From positions 1 through 64,000 of the forward strand of contig NZ_FNIR01000003.1 of the NCBI RefSeq assembly GCF_900103975.1: a stretch of 64,000 nucleotides of DNA, in the 5' to 3' direction. The stretch's first letter is position 1; each line of letters starts with the position of its first letter. The position numbers were made by a program, and so were the translations under genes. The DNA is from Klenkia soli (GTDB lineage: Bacteria; Actinomycetota; Actinomycetes; Mycobacteriales; Geodermatophilaceae). The notes under the pieces are model-generated. The model saw only the letters and a list, made by a program, of their open reading frames with translations. It made no database searches and was not told the origin of the DNA. Positions 1 through 8,638 of this stretch are shown piece after piece.

Positions 1-1
1 C

Positions 2-1009
2 GAGGTCGCCGCCGCCCGCTGGAGCCTGCGCATGCGCGTGGACCTGGCCGACCTCGACCACTTCGGCCCGCTGGCGAACCCACCGAGTGACCCGACGACA
101 GCCGTCGCACCAACCGAGAACCCACCAGCCGACGACTCGTCCCACGTCTTACCGATGCCCGACGACGCGGCCCAGATCGATGGCACCGGTCTGACCGGTG
201 GGTCGGGGATCGGGTCCATCGGTGGGCTGACGGTGTCTCCGGTGGCGGTCGCCGAGTTGCTGGCCCGCTACGAGGCGCTGCTGGTCACCGCACCCCGCGG
301 GCGGGTCGACGGCGGGCAGGTGTGGTTCGAGATCGTCGATGCCACCGGTCGGCTGCGCGCCCTCACCTCACCCGCCCAGGCCCGCGCCGCCCTCCGTCGC
401 GGCAGCGGACTCGGTCCGCCCGCAGCCGTCGACCGGTACAGCCCCAGCGCCGAGCAGGTCCGCTTCGTCAAGGCCCGCGACCAGCACTGCCGGTTCCCTG
501 GCTGCCACCGGCCCGCCGAGTACGTCGACCTCGACCACGTCACCGCCCACGACCACGACGACCCGGCGGCCGGTGGACCGACGTGCGTGACGAACCTGGT
601 GTGCCTGTGCCGCCGGCACCACCGGCTCAAGACCCACGCACCCGGCTGGCACTTCGCCATGGACCCCGACGGCACGCTGCACGTCACCCCACCCGGCGGA
701 CGCACCCGCACCACCCGACCCGACCGCATCGCCGAGGTCGACATGTCGACACCCAGCCACCTCGACACCCTCACCGACCTCCTGGGCCCCACCCCGAAGC
801 GCTACCGCTCACCCACCCCGGAGGAACGCGCCACACGGCGCGCCGCCGCCGAACGCGCTCGGCTCACCGCCGAGATCGAAGCGGAACTTGCTGCCGCGAC
901 GTGCCGCTCCGCCGCGGAGCGAGGGGCCGGCAAGGTCGTGGAGGACGAGAACGCCCCGGATCCGGACCCGGACACCACCTCTGCGGACGGAGACCGGCCG
1001 CCGTTCTGA
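2..1009 (+). CDS. DUF222/HNH endonuclease family protein (13E12-type), 5' end outside window
   Basis: The reading frame is open from the left edge, so the N-terminal DUF222 half is missing. The C-terminal part holds a typical HNH core: a CRFPGC cysteine pair, then VDLDHV, then CLCRRHHRLKTH, the zinc-binding and catalytic ββα-metal arrangement of the 13E12/DUF222 group. A Pro/Asp-rich linker precedes it, and a charged Ala/Glu-rich tail follows. Family members are common multicopy genes in actinobacteria; their cellular role is not settled, though nuclease activity is expected from the fold. A second, complete member lies at 41868-43289. The Met at 32 is probably internal. It is convergent with the DUF1349 gene downstream. 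Confidence 0.88.
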   Translation, partial: EVAAARWSLRMRVDLADLDHFGPLANPPSDPTTAVAPTENPPADDSSHVLPMPDDAAQIDGTGLTGGSGIGSIGGLTVSPVAVAELLARYEALLVTAPRGRVDGGQVWFEIVDATGRLRALTSPAQARAALRRGSGLGPPAAVDRYSPSAEQVRFVKARDQHCRFPGCHRPAEYVDLDHVTAHDHDDPAAGGPTCVTNLVCLCRRHHRLKTHAPGWHFAMDPDGTLHVTPPGGRTRTTRPDRIAEVDMSTPSHLDTLTDLLGPTPKRYRSPTPEERATRRAAAERARLTAEIEAELAAATCRSAAERGAGKVVEDENAPDPDPDTTSADGDRPPF

Positions 1010-1084
1010 CCACCCCGGCAGGCGGGGGCCAGACCCGGAGTGCCATCCGCATCGCTGCACGCGCACGTACGCGGACGGCCGGCG

Positions 1085-1663
1085 TCAGTGGAGGGCGAGA
1101 TCCGGTGCGGTGCGCCGCCAGGCGGTGAAGGAGACGGTCAGGCCGGCGCGGGTGGGGGCGCAGCAGTACGGGCCGGCGGCCAGCTGCAGCGCCGGGTCCA
1201 CGTGCGCGACCCGCACCAGCCGGAACTCCTCGTCGTCGGCTCGGGCCCGGACGGTCACCGCGTCGCCGTCCCGGCTGGCCCGCACCGTGACGATCCGCCC
1301 CACCCAGTCCGGCACGGGCGCGACAGACCAGTCCGACGTGCCGTGGGTGACGACGCACCCGAGCTGCGGCACCCCGTCCGAGACCTCGACGCCGGCCTTC
1401 ACCCACTCCGACGCCGAGGCGCGCAGCAGCACCCCGGCCTGGTCGAACTGCTCGGTGAAGTCCAGGCGGAAGCTCACCTCGACGGCGTCCCGTGCGCCGA
1501 AGGGGGCCAGCAGACCGTGCGCGTCGTCGTGCACGAAGCCGTAGGAGGTGTGCCGCCAGGCGTCGCTGCCCTCGACCGCGGTCACCCGCAGGCCGCCCTC
1601 CTGCTCGACCGCCGCGGGCGGCGTCGTCCAGCTCGCCTCGGCCAGCAGTGCGGGATCGATCAC
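1085..1663 (-). CDS. DUF1349 domain protein
   Basis: A 192-residue protein with a concanavalin-like beta-sandwich pattern of the DUF1349 family. Supporting features are WRHTSYGFVHDDAH near the N-terminus, FTEQFDQAGVLLR in the middle and a SFTAWRR end. The family is often described as "regulation of enolase 1-like" but the biochemical role is unknown. It has no signal peptide. The GTG start at 1663 follows the stop of the SDR gene by 21 bases, so it is probably the last gene of a leftward operon with the SDR and alpha/beta hydrolase. Confidence 0.8.
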   Translation of the reverse strand: MIDPALLAEASWTTPPAAVEQEGGLRVTAVEGSDAWRHTSYGFVHDDAHGLLAPFGARDAVEVSFRLDFTEQFDQAGVLLRASASEWVKAGVEVSDGVPQLGCVVTHGTSDWSVAPVPDWVGRIVTVRASRDGDAVTVRARADDEEFRLVRVAHVDPALQLAAGPYCCAPTRAGLTVSFTAWRRTAPDLALH

Positions 1664-1684
1664 CCGTCCATCATGTCCGGCGCC

Positions 1685-2488
1685 TCATGCCGCGCGCACC
1701 GACAGGCCGCCGTCGACCGGCAGCAGCACCCCGGTGACGTAGCGCGACTCGTCCGAGGCCAGGAACAGCGCCGCGTCGGCGACGTCCTGCGCGGTTCCCA
1801 TCCGGCCCGTCGGGCTGTGCGCGTCCCGGTCGGCCCGCACCTGCTCGACCGACGAGTCGCCGGCCAGCTGCTGGTACACCAGCGGCGTGTCGATCAGCCC
1901 GGCCAGCACGGCGTTGACCCGCACCCCGCGGTCGGCGTACTGCAGCGCCAGGCTCCGGGTCAGCTGGTTGACCCCGGCCTTCGCCGCCGCGTACCCGGGG
2001 TACGGGTAGCCGGTCCACCGGATGGACGCCGTCGACGACACGTTGACCATCGACCCGCCCCGCTCCAGCAGGTGCGGCAGCGTCGCCTGGGCCGCGAGGA
2101 AGACGCTGTCCAGGTTCAGCGCCAGCGTCCGGTGCCAGTCGGCCAGGGTGAGCTCGTCCACCCCGCCCAACCGGGTCGCCCCCACGGTGTTCTGCACGAC
2201 GTCCAACCTCCCGCAGTGGTCCACCGCCTCGCCCACCACCCGGTGCACCTGCTCCGGGTCGGTCACGTCGGCGACCAGCGCCACCGCCGTCCCGCCGTCG
2301 GCCGTGATGGCCGCGACCGTGCGGTCGGCCGCGGCGTCGTCCACGTCGACGACGACCACCTGGGCGCCGTGCCGGGCGAACGTCCGCGCGGTGGTCGCCC
2401 CGATCGAGCTGACCCCGGCCGGGCCCCCGGTGTTCAAGCCGCCGCCGAAGACGATCGCGGCCTTCCCGGACAGCCGCCGGTCAGCCAC
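1685..2488 (-). CDS. SDR family NAD(P)-dependent oxidoreductase
   Basis: A 267-residue classical short-chain dehydrogenase with a Rossmann fold. The catalytic Ser (NVSSTAS) and YAAAK motif are present, and the C-terminus has the usual VDGG ending. Two features are unusual. The glycine-rich cofactor loop is expanded (GGGLNTGGPAGVSSIG instead of TGxxxGxG), and the normal NNAG motif reads QNTVG. The Asp-rich stretch VVDVDD after β2 suggests a preference for NAD(H). The GTG start overlaps the end of the hydrolase gene by 8 bases, implying translational coupling. The substrate is unknown. Confidence 0.87.
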   Translation of the reverse strand: MADRRLSGKAAIVFGGGLNTGGPAGVSSIGATTARTFARHGAQVVVVDVDDAAADRTVAAITADGGTAVALVADVTDPEQVHRVVGEAVDHCGRLDVVQNTVGATRLGGVDELTLADWHRTLALNLDSVFLAAQATLPHLLERGGSMVNVSSTASIRWTGYPYPGYAAAKAGVNQLTRSLALQYADRGVRVNAVLAGLIDTPLVYQQLAGDSSVEQVRADRDAHSPTGRMGTAQDVADAALFLASDESRYVTGVLLPVDGGLSVRAA

Positions 2489-3347
2489 GCGGGCCCGGCG
2501 TCCCGGCGACGAAGTCCAGCAGCACCTGCGCGAAGTGCTGGGGGCCCTCGAAGAACGGGAAGTGCGACCCGCCCTCGTCCGCCGTGAACGTGCGCAGCTG
2601 CGCCCCGGGGATGTGCGCCGCCGTCCACTCCTGGGACGCCGGCGCCACGTGGCTCACGTCGCCGGCGACCACCAGCGTGGGGACGTCGATCCGCGGCAGC
2701 ACGTCGCGCCAGTCCTGCATCGCGTGGTCCAGCAGCAGCCGGGCGCCCCACGGCCCGGGCATGCGCAGGTTCTCCCCGAACAGGAACGCCATGTCCTCCT
2801 CGGGCAGCACGTCGGACAGCATCGAGGCCAGGAACGCCCGCCGCGTCTCGGTCGCGTCGGCCGCGCCCACGGCGCCGACGAAACCCTCGGTGCTCGGGAA
2901 GTCCAGGATCGCCCCGGCCGCGGCGCCCTCCTCGGCGGTCATCCACGGCAGGACGACGCAGGCGCTGGGCTGGTCGACCACGACCAGGGAGTCCAGCGCC
3001 CCGGTGCCCCGGGAGTCGATGAGGCTCCAGGCGACGGAGGCCCCCATCGAGTGCCCGACGAGGTCGTACGAGGTCAGCCCGAGGTGCTCGACGAGCTCGG
3101 CCAGGTCGGCGGCCAACCGGGCCACCCGGGCGCCGTGGTCCGGCTTGCCGGACTCCCCGTGCCCCCGCTGGTCGTAGCTGACCACCCGGTGGTGCTCGGC
3201 GAGGGCGGGGGTGACCCGGTCCCAGGTGGAACGGGACTGCGACCAGCCGTGCACCAGGACGAGGGTGCGGCCGCTGGCGGTGGGCCCGGAGTCCCGGTAG
3301 TCGAGGTCGGTGCCGTCGGCGGTGGTGAACGTGCTCATGGTCGCCAT
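2481..3347 (-). CDS. alpha/beta hydrolase
   Basis: A 288-residue alpha/beta-hydrolase. It shows the oxyanion-hole motif HGWSQSRSTWD, the nucleophile elbow GHSMG, an acid near VVAGDVSHV and the catalytic His in GGSHFPFFEG. The overall pattern resembles haloperoxidase/esterase-type and meta-cleavage-product-type hydrolases. It is the first gene of a leftward operon with the SDR and DUF1349 genes, and the PucR regulator lies just upstream on the same strand. Upstream of the start is a short inverted repeat (CCGGT-TATG-ACCGG) that could be an operator. The substrate cannot be read from the sequence. Confidence 0.87.
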   Translation of the reverse strand: MATMSTFTTADGTDLDYRDSGPTASGRTLVLVHGWSQSRSTWDRVTPALAEHHRVVSYDQRGHGESGKPDHGARVARLAADLAELVEHLGLTSYDLVGHSMGASVAWSLIDSRGTGALDSLVVVDQPSACVVLPWMTAEEGAAAGAILDFPSTEGFVGAVGAADATETRRAFLASMLSDVLPEEDMAFLFGENLRMPGPWGARLLLDHAMQDWRDVLPRIDVPTLVVAGDVSHVAPASQEWTAAHIPGAQLRTFTADEGGSHFPFFEGPQHFAQVLLDFVAGTPGPRG

Positions 3348-3423
3348 CCTCGACCGGTTATGACCGGCACCACCATGGCCCGGGAGAGCAGAGCGGTGGT
3401 CCAGGTTGCTCGCTGCGTCGGAG

Positions 3424-4617
3424 TCAGCCCATGAGCGCGGCCACGGCCAGCCCCAGGTGCAGCCGGAGCCGGGTGGCGCCGTCGTCCAGGTCGGCGCCGG
3501 TCACCTCGCGGACGCGGTCGAGCCGGTAGTGCAGCGTCGTCCGGTGCACGTGCAGGGCGTCGGCCGCGGCGGGCGCGTTGCCGCCGGCGTCCAGCCAGGC
3601 CGCCAGGGTCGTGGTGAGCCGGCCCTGCGGGTCGGCGGCCCGGAGCGCCACCAGCTCGGGGGGCAGCGCGGTCGCGTCCCACTCGTCGGCCGGCACCCGG
3701 AGCAGGACGGCGTGCACCCCCAGCGTGGTGCCGTCGACCACGGGACCCGGGGCGAGCCGGGGCGCCGCGCGGGTGGCCAGCTCGGCGAACCGGTACGAGG
3801 TCCGGGCCTCGGCGAGCCCCGTGACGGCCGGCCCCGTGCCGGCCACGCAGCCGAACCGCCCGGCGGCCACCGCTTCGGCCTCGGCCACCGCCCGGGCAGC
3901 GAGCTCGGCGACGACGGCGTCGTCCAGGGGGCCGGTGGTGATCAGCACCCCGGTGCCGCCGGCCGGGCCGGCGGTGGCCAGCACCGTCGTCCCGGGCCGT
4001 GACCCCAGCGTGGCGAGCCCGCGCCGGGCCGCGGCCTGCGCCTGCTCCGCGTCGTCGGCGGCCACACCGCGCAGCGCCAGCACGACGGCGCGCACGTGCC
4101 GATCGGCCGGCACCGTCCCGGCCAGCTCCGCGATCGCCCGCCCCCGGCCGACCGGGTCGGTCGACAGCAGAGCAGCCACGGCGACCTCCCGGGCACGCGT
4201 TGCGGCGTCGGCGGCGTGCCGGTCCGCGGCGAGGACGGCGGCCAGCTCCTGCGCCGCCGAGTCGATCAGCCCGGTCTCGGCGTTGCCCAACGCCGTCCGG
4301 GCATCGATCACCATGAGCAGGCCCAGCAGCTCACCGCGCCAGCGCAGCGGCACGCACCACCGCGGGTGCATGCCGATGCCCGGCTGCGCCGGGATCCAGC
4401 CGGCCCGCGGCCACCCGGCCACCCCGGCGCCCAGCACGTGCGCCACCGCTGCGCTGCCCGCGTCCCGCTGCAGGACCGCCCGCACCCGGACGTCGTCCTC
4501 GTCGCCGAAGTGCCGGCTGGTGGCCACCAGGCGGACCTCCGGGTCGTCGACGACGACGGAGCGCTGCAGCTGCTCGGCGAGGGAGTCCACCAGCTGCTGC
4601 AGCCGGTCGGAGGGCAC
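3424..4617 (-). CDS. PucR-type helix-turn-helix transcriptional regulator
   Basis: A 397-residue regulator with the PucR C-terminal HTH: DAGGNAPAAADALHVHRTTLHYRLDRV over roughly residues 340-370. In the family this is a Fis-like domain that binds DNA near purine, amino acid or aromatic catabolic genes. The N-terminal two thirds look like a GAF-type sensory region followed by the GGDEF-like domain seen in PucR/CdaR proteins. It lies upstream of the hydrolase-SDR-DUF1349 operon on the same strand, so local regulation of that operon is a reasonable guess. The ATG at 4617 sits 9 bases downstream of the polymerase gene's stop. Confidence 0.85.
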   Translation of the reverse strand: MPSDRLQQLVDSLAEQLQRSVVVDDPEVRLVATSRHFGDEDDVRVRAVLQRDAGSAAVAHVLGAGVAGWPRAGWIPAQPGIGMHPRWCVPLRWRGELLGLLMVIDARTALGNAETGLIDSAAQELAAVLAADRHAADAATRAREVAVAALLSTDPVGRGRAIAELAGTVPADRHVRAVVLALRGVAADDAEQAQAAARRGLATLGSRPGTTVLATAGPAGGTGVLITTGPLDDAVVAELAARAVAEAEAVAAGRFGCVAGTGPAVTGLAEARTSYRFAELATRAAPRLAPGPVVDGTTLGVHAVLLRVPADEWDATALPPELVALRAADPQGRLTTTLAAWLDAGGNAPAAADALHVHRTTLHYRLDRVREVTGADLDDGATRLRLHLGLAVAALMG

Positions 4618-4626
4618 GCGCGGATC

Positions 4627-6321
4627 CTAGGGCCCGTCGGGTGGGACACCGTCGTCCTCGGGGGCGTCGGCGTCCGCCCACGACCGGACGACCGCGACGT
4701 CGAGCGGGAAGTCCACGGGGAAGCCGCCGAACAGCAACCGGCCGGCCTCGACGGCGGACGCGCGGACGGCGCTCACCACGTCGTCGGCGAGCCCGACGGG
4801 GGTGTGCACCACCACCTCGTCGTGCAGGAAGAACACCAGGTGCGGCCGGTCGGTGAGGCCGCCCTCGCCGATCCGCCACAACCGGTTGCGCAGGTCGGCC
4901 AGCCAGCACGACGCCCACTCGGCACCGGTGCCCTGCACGACGAAGTTGCGGGTGAACCGGCCCCACGCCCGCCGCCGGGCATCGGCGGCCCGGCCGGCAG
5001 CGGCGTCGTCGGACCCCCCGCCGAACGCCCCCGGGCGCGGCGACCCCCGGCCGAGCAGCGTGGTCACCACCTCGCCGCGCTCACCGGCCCGGGCCGCCTG
5101 CTCGACCAGCCCGACGGCGGCCGGGTAGGCGCGGGTGAGCCGGGGCAGCATGGCCCCGCTCTCGCCGCGGGTGCCGCCGTACATCGCGCCGAGGATGCCC
5201 AGCTTGGCCTGGCTGCGGGTCTCGACGGCACCGCTGTCGACCATCCCCTGGTACAGGTCGCGGGCCCGGGCCGCCTCGGCCATCGCGGTGTCCCGGCTCA
5301 TGCCGGCCAGCACCCGGGGCTCGAGCTGCGCGACGTCGGCCACCACGAACCGCCAGCCCTCGTCGGCGACGGCGGCCGGCCGCAGCTGCACCGGCGCGCT
5401 GAGCGCACCGCCGCCCGAGGCCGCCCAGCGTCCGGTGACCACCCCGCCGGGCACGAACACCGGCCGGAACCGGCCGTCGCGCACCCAGGTGTCCAGCCAC
5501 GCCCACCCGTTCGCCTGCATCAGCCGCAGCAGCTTCTTGTAGCGCAGCAGCGGTTCGATGCCCGGGTGCTCGAGCTCGGCCAAGGTCCACTGCCGGGTGT
5601 CGGTGACCGCCAGCCCGGCGGCCTGCAGCGAGGCCAGCAACCCGGTGGGGGAGTCGGGGTTCATCGCCGGTTGGCCGAACGCGGCCCGGATCTCGGGCAG
5701 CAACCGCTCGAGCTCGGCGGGGCGCTGACCGGCCACCGGACGCGGGCCCAGCAGGTCGGTCAGCAACCGGTCGTGGACGTCGGCCCGCCACGGCATGCCG
5801 GCGTGCTGCATCTCCGCGGCGACCAGACCCGCGGCCGACTCGGCGGCCACCAGCAGCCCCAGCCGCGCGCGCTCGGCACTCGCGGCCAGCGTCGCCTGCT
5901 GCCGGGCCAGCTCGGCCGCCGGGTCGAGGAGGTCGGCGGGGTCGGCGAGGGCGAACAGCGCCGGCTCGGACGCCGTCACGGGCGCCAGGGCGTCCCACCC
6001 CTCGGTGTCGGGCCCGGTCAGCAGCCCCTGGTCGGCGTGCGGGGACCGGCGCAGGACGGCGTGGGCCAGCCGCAGGTCGGTGCACCGCTCGACCCGGACC
6101 CCGGCGGCCAGCAGCTCCGGGTACCAGCGGGTGGTGTCGTCCCACACCCAGCGCGGCCGGTCGACCTCCCGCGCCACGACCCAGGCGGCGAGCTCACCGC
6201 GCGGGAGGACGGTCACCCCGGCGTCGGCGTGGGCCTCGACGTCGTCCCCCCGACGCACGAGGAGGACCGGTCGCAGCACCGGGCCAGTGTCGTCCAGGGG
6301 TACGACGACGACGCGGTGCAC
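4627..6321 (-). CDS. bifunctional 3'-5' exonuclease/DNA polymerase (family A)
   Basis: A 564-residue protein matching the actinobacterial stand-alone family A polymerases that carry an N-terminal exonuclease-like domain. Polymerase motif A is VVADVAQLEPR (about residues 324-336), motif B is QAKLGILGAMYGG (about 370-383) and motif C is FFLHDEVVVH (about 496-506), supplying the two metal-binding aspartates and the HDE. The upstream frame stays open for more than 1 kb, but homologous length and the divergent dioxygenase favour the GTG at 6321. Family A enzymes without the PolA 5' nuclease are thought to act in repair. It shares an 84-base divergent promoter region with the intradiol dioxygenase. 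Confidence 0.9.
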   Translation of the reverse strand: MHRVVVVPLDDTGPVLRPVLLVRRGDDVEAHADAGVTVLPRGELAAWVVAREVDRPRWVWDDTTRWYPELLAAGVRVERCTDLRLAHAVLRRSPHADQGLLTGPDTEGWDALAPVTASEPALFALADPADLLDPAAELARQQATLAASAERARLGLLVAAESAAGLVAAEMQHAGMPWRADVHDRLLTDLLGPRPVAGQRPAELERLLPEIRAAFGQPAMNPDSPTGLLASLQAAGLAVTDTRQWTLAELEHPGIEPLLRYKKLLRLMQANGWAWLDTWVRDGRFRPVFVPGGVVTGRWAASGGGALSAPVQLRPAAVADEGWRFVVADVAQLEPRVLAGMSRDTAMAEAARARDLYQGMVDSGAVETRSQAKLGILGAMYGGTRGESGAMLPRLTRAYPAAVGLVEQAARAGERGEVVTTLLGRGSPRPGAFGGGSDDAAAGRAADARRRAWGRFTRNFVVQGTGAEWASCWLADLRNRLWRIGEGGLTDRPHLVFFLHDEVVVHTPVGLADDVVSAVRASAVEAGRLLFGGFPVDFPLDVAVVRSWADADAPEDDGVPPDGP

Positions 6322-6405
6322 AGCGAGGCCACAGGTGTCGCTGCCCGCGCGCAGGGCGCGGTGCCGCACCGTCGTCCCGACACCGCACGCGGGAGAAGGA
6401 GACAC

Positions 6406-7401
6406 ATGCGCAGCGACCGGACACCGACCTACGAGGGCCGCCCCCTGGCCCGGCCCGACGAGGAGGTCGTCGACCAGGGCCTGCAGTTCGACCTGGGCAC
6501 GCTGGTGACCCGCCGCCGGGTGCTGGGGTTCCTCGGGGTCGGCGCGGCCACCGTCGGCCTGGCCGCCTGCGGCGGCACCTCCAGCACCTCCACGGCGGCG
6601 TCCGCCACGGCCACCTCCGCGGCCGGCACGACGACCGGTGCCGCGGCGACGTCGAGCGGGGAGATCCCCGAGGAGACCGCCGGGCCGTACCCGGGCGACG
6701 GGTCGAACGGGGCGAACGTGCTGACCGAGAGCGGCATCGTCCGCTCCGACATCCGCAGCAGCTTCGGCTCGGCGTCGGGCACCGCCGAGGGCGTGCCGAT
6801 GACCCTCACGCTGATCGTGCAGGACCTGGCGAACGGCGTGCCGTTCGAGGGCGCCGCCGTCTACGTCTGGCACTGCGACCGGGACGGGAACTACTCCCTC
6901 TACTCCCAGGGCATCACCGAGGAGAACTACCTGCGCGGGGTCCAGGTGGCCGACGCCGACGGGCAGGTCACCTTCACCAGCATCTTCCCGGCCTGCTACT
7001 CCGGCCGCTGGCCGCACATCCACTTCGAGGTCTACCCGGACGTCGACTCGATCACCGACTCGACCGCCGCGATCGCCACGTCGCAGGTCGCCCTGCTGCA
7101 GGACGTCTGCGAGACCGTCTACGCGACCAGCGGCTACGAGCAGTCGGTGACCAACCTCGGCCAGATCAGCCTGGCCACCGACAACGTGTTCTCCGACGGG
7201 TCGGAGCTGGAGACCCCGACCATCACCGGCGACGTGTCCGCGGGCTTGGCCGTGGCCATGGACGTCGGGGTGGACACCACCACCGCGGCCGGTGGCGGCG
7301 GTTCGGCCCCGGCCGGCGGCGGTGGTGGTGGTGCGGGTGGCCCCGGCGGTGGCGGCACCCCGCCGTCCGGTGCCCCCGGTGGTGCACCGCCGACGAGCTA
7401 G
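6406..7401 (+). CDS. exported intradiol ring-cleavage dioxygenase-like lipoprotein
   Basis: A 331-residue protein with a twin-arginine-like signal (RRRVLGFLG, residues 36-44) ending in a lipobox LAAC (Cys55), so it is predicted to be a Tat-exported lipoprotein. The catalytic domain has the non-haem Fe(III) ligand pattern of intradiol dioxygenases: Tyr163 in WHCDRDGNYS, Tyr198, His204 and His206 in CYSGRWPHIHFE. The C-terminus is a Gly/Pro/Ala-rich tail of about 50 residues. Extracytoplasmic members are common in actinobacteria and their substrates are poorly known. A strong RBS (GGGAGAAGGAG) precedes the ATG. Its stop codon shares the tetranucleotide CTAG with the convergent LigA-like gene. 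Confidence 0.9.
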   Translation: MRSDRTPTYEGRPLARPDEEVVDQGLQFDLGTLVTRRRVLGFLGVGAATVGLAACGGTSSTSTAASATATSAAGTTTGAAATSSGEIPEETAGPYPGDGSNGANVLTESGIVRSDIRSSFGSASGTAEGVPMTLTLIVQDLANGVPFEGAAVYVWHCDRDGNYSLYSQGITEENYLRGVQVADADGQVTFTSIFPACYSGRWPHIHFEVYPDVDSITDSTAAIATSQVALLQDVCETVYATSGYEQSVTNLGQISLATDNVFSDGSELETPTITGDVSAGLAVAMDVGVDTTTAAGGGGSAPAGGGGGGAGGPGGGGTPPSGAPGGAPPTS

Positions 7402-7757
7402 GTGGCGATGTCCGGGTAGGGCTGGGTCACGTGGTCCAGCGCCCGGGCGTACGCCAGCTGGTACTCCATCGGCCCGTGGTCGCGCTCGAAGAGGGCGATG
7501 AACAGCGTCAGCGTGAGGAACGGGTGCGCTCCCATGCCGAACAGGGCCACGTGGTCGTGCTCGGCCAGTGCTCGGCGCTCCTCGTCGGTGAACGCCAGCC
7601 AGGTGGTCTGCTCGGCCGGGATGCAGTTCAGCAGCGACCCGGCCAGGTTCGCCTCCCACCAGGCGACCAGCTCGACGGGGTCCTCGCGGTACCGCTCGGT
7701 GAGCTCGGGGTCGCGGTCCACCGAGTAGAGGAACTTGTCGACCAGGTACTTGCTCAC
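7398..7757 (-). CDS. LigA-like small subunit of class III extradiol dioxygenase
   Basis: A 119-residue all-helical protein of the protocatechuate 4,5-dioxygenase alpha-subunit (LigA) family: LVDKFLYSVDRDPEL, then a helix containing ERRALAEHDHVALFGMGAHPF. In LigAB-type enzymes the small subunit caps the active site of the catalytic LigB subunit. The ATG overlaps the LigB-like stop by 4 bases (ATGA), so both subunits are probably translated together. It is the last gene of a four-gene leftward operon. Confidence 0.9.
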   Translation of the reverse strand: MSKYLVDKFLYSVDRDPELTERYREDPVELVAWWEANLAGSLLNCIPAEQTTWLAFTDEERRALAEHDHVALFGMGAHPFLTLTLFIALFERDHGPMEYQLAYARALDHVTQPYPDIAT

Positions 7758-8638
7758 GATGTCTCCTCCGCCCGACCCGGAACCCGACCTCCGGGGTACC
7801 AGGTGAAGTAGGCCTCCATGGTGTGGAACAGGTCCACCGTCTCCACGAAGTCCGCCGGCACGCCGTCGCCGGCCGCGCCCATCATCAGCATGAAGTCCAT
7901 GAACCCGTGGGTGGCGTTCCCCGGCGCGTGCAGGCTGTCCAGGCTGACCTCGGCCAGGCAGCCCTCGATGTCACCGGAGGCGATCCAGTCGACGGCCTTG
8001 CGGTCGAACACGGGATCCGGGCCGGTGGGGCCGAACTGGCGGGGCCCGCCCAGCTCCAGCGACAGGTGCCCGGTGCCGATGATCGCCACCCGCAGGTCGG
8101 ACTCCCACGACTCGACCATCTCGCGGATCGCCCGGCCGAGCGCCACGAACCGGCGGGGCTGGGGGAGCGGCGGGGCGAAGATGTTGGTGTAGACCGGCAC
8201 GATCGGCAGGTCGGCCTCGGGCCGCAGCGTGATGATCGGGCAGGTGATGCTGTGGTCGATCCGCAGCTCGTTGGAGAAGGCCAGGTCGAAGTCCCGGTCC
8301 AGGCCGTCGCGCAGCAGGTGCGCCGCGAGCTCCTCCTGCCCGGTCAACCGCATCCGCGGCAGCCCGAACTCCCGCTCCTCGTTGTGCCAGTTGGCGTCGA
8401 AGAACGGCGCCTTGCCGACCAGGAACTGCGGCATGTTGTCCAGCCACAGCTGGTGGAAGTGGTCGCTGCCGACCATCACCAGGACGTCGGGCCGGGCCGC
8501 GGTCAGCGTCTCCCGGAACGACTCGATCTTGGCGATCCACTCGGCCGCGAACGGCGGCCGCTCGGCCTCGGGCATGGTCGAGGTCTTGTAGTAGAACGGG
8601 TGGTGGGTGGACGCGACGACGGCGCAGACCTCAGCCAC
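7754..8638 (-). CDS. LigB-like catalytic subunit of class III extradiol dioxygenase
   Basis: A 294-residue LigB-family enzyme that, with the adjacent LigA-like subunit, should cleave a catechol or gallate-type ring next to the hydroxyls using Fe(II). Metal-ligand and active-site candidates visible are the histidines in STHHPFYY, in VGSDHFHQ and in GTGHLSLE. Known substrates of the family include protocatechuate, gallate and 2,3-dihydroxyphenyl derivatives. The exact substrate cannot be assigned here. The gene overlaps the citryl-CoA-lyase-like gene by 8 bases and the small-subunit gene by 4, indicating one polycistronic unit. Confidence 0.9.
   Translation of the reverse strand: MAEVCAVVASTHHPFYYKTSTMPEAERPPFAAEWIAKIESFRETLTAARPDVLVMVGSDHFHQLWLDNMPQFLVGKAPFFDANWHNEEREFGLPRMRLTGQEELAAHLLRDGLDRDFDLAFSNELRIDHSITCPIITLRPEADLPIVPVYTNIFAPPLPQPRRFVALGRAIREMVESWESDLRVAIIGTGHLSLELGGPRQFGPTGPDPVFDRKAVDWIASGDIEGCLAEVSLDSLHAPGNATHGFMDFMLMMGAAGDGVPADFVETVDLFHTMEAYFTWYPGGRVPGRAEETS

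Noticed and set aside
4096-6405. N-terminal extension of the intradiol dioxygenase
   Set aside because: The frame is open far upstream, but that stretch is antisense to the PucR and polymerase genes. The RBS at 6391-6401 and the Tat/lipobox signal set the start at 6406.
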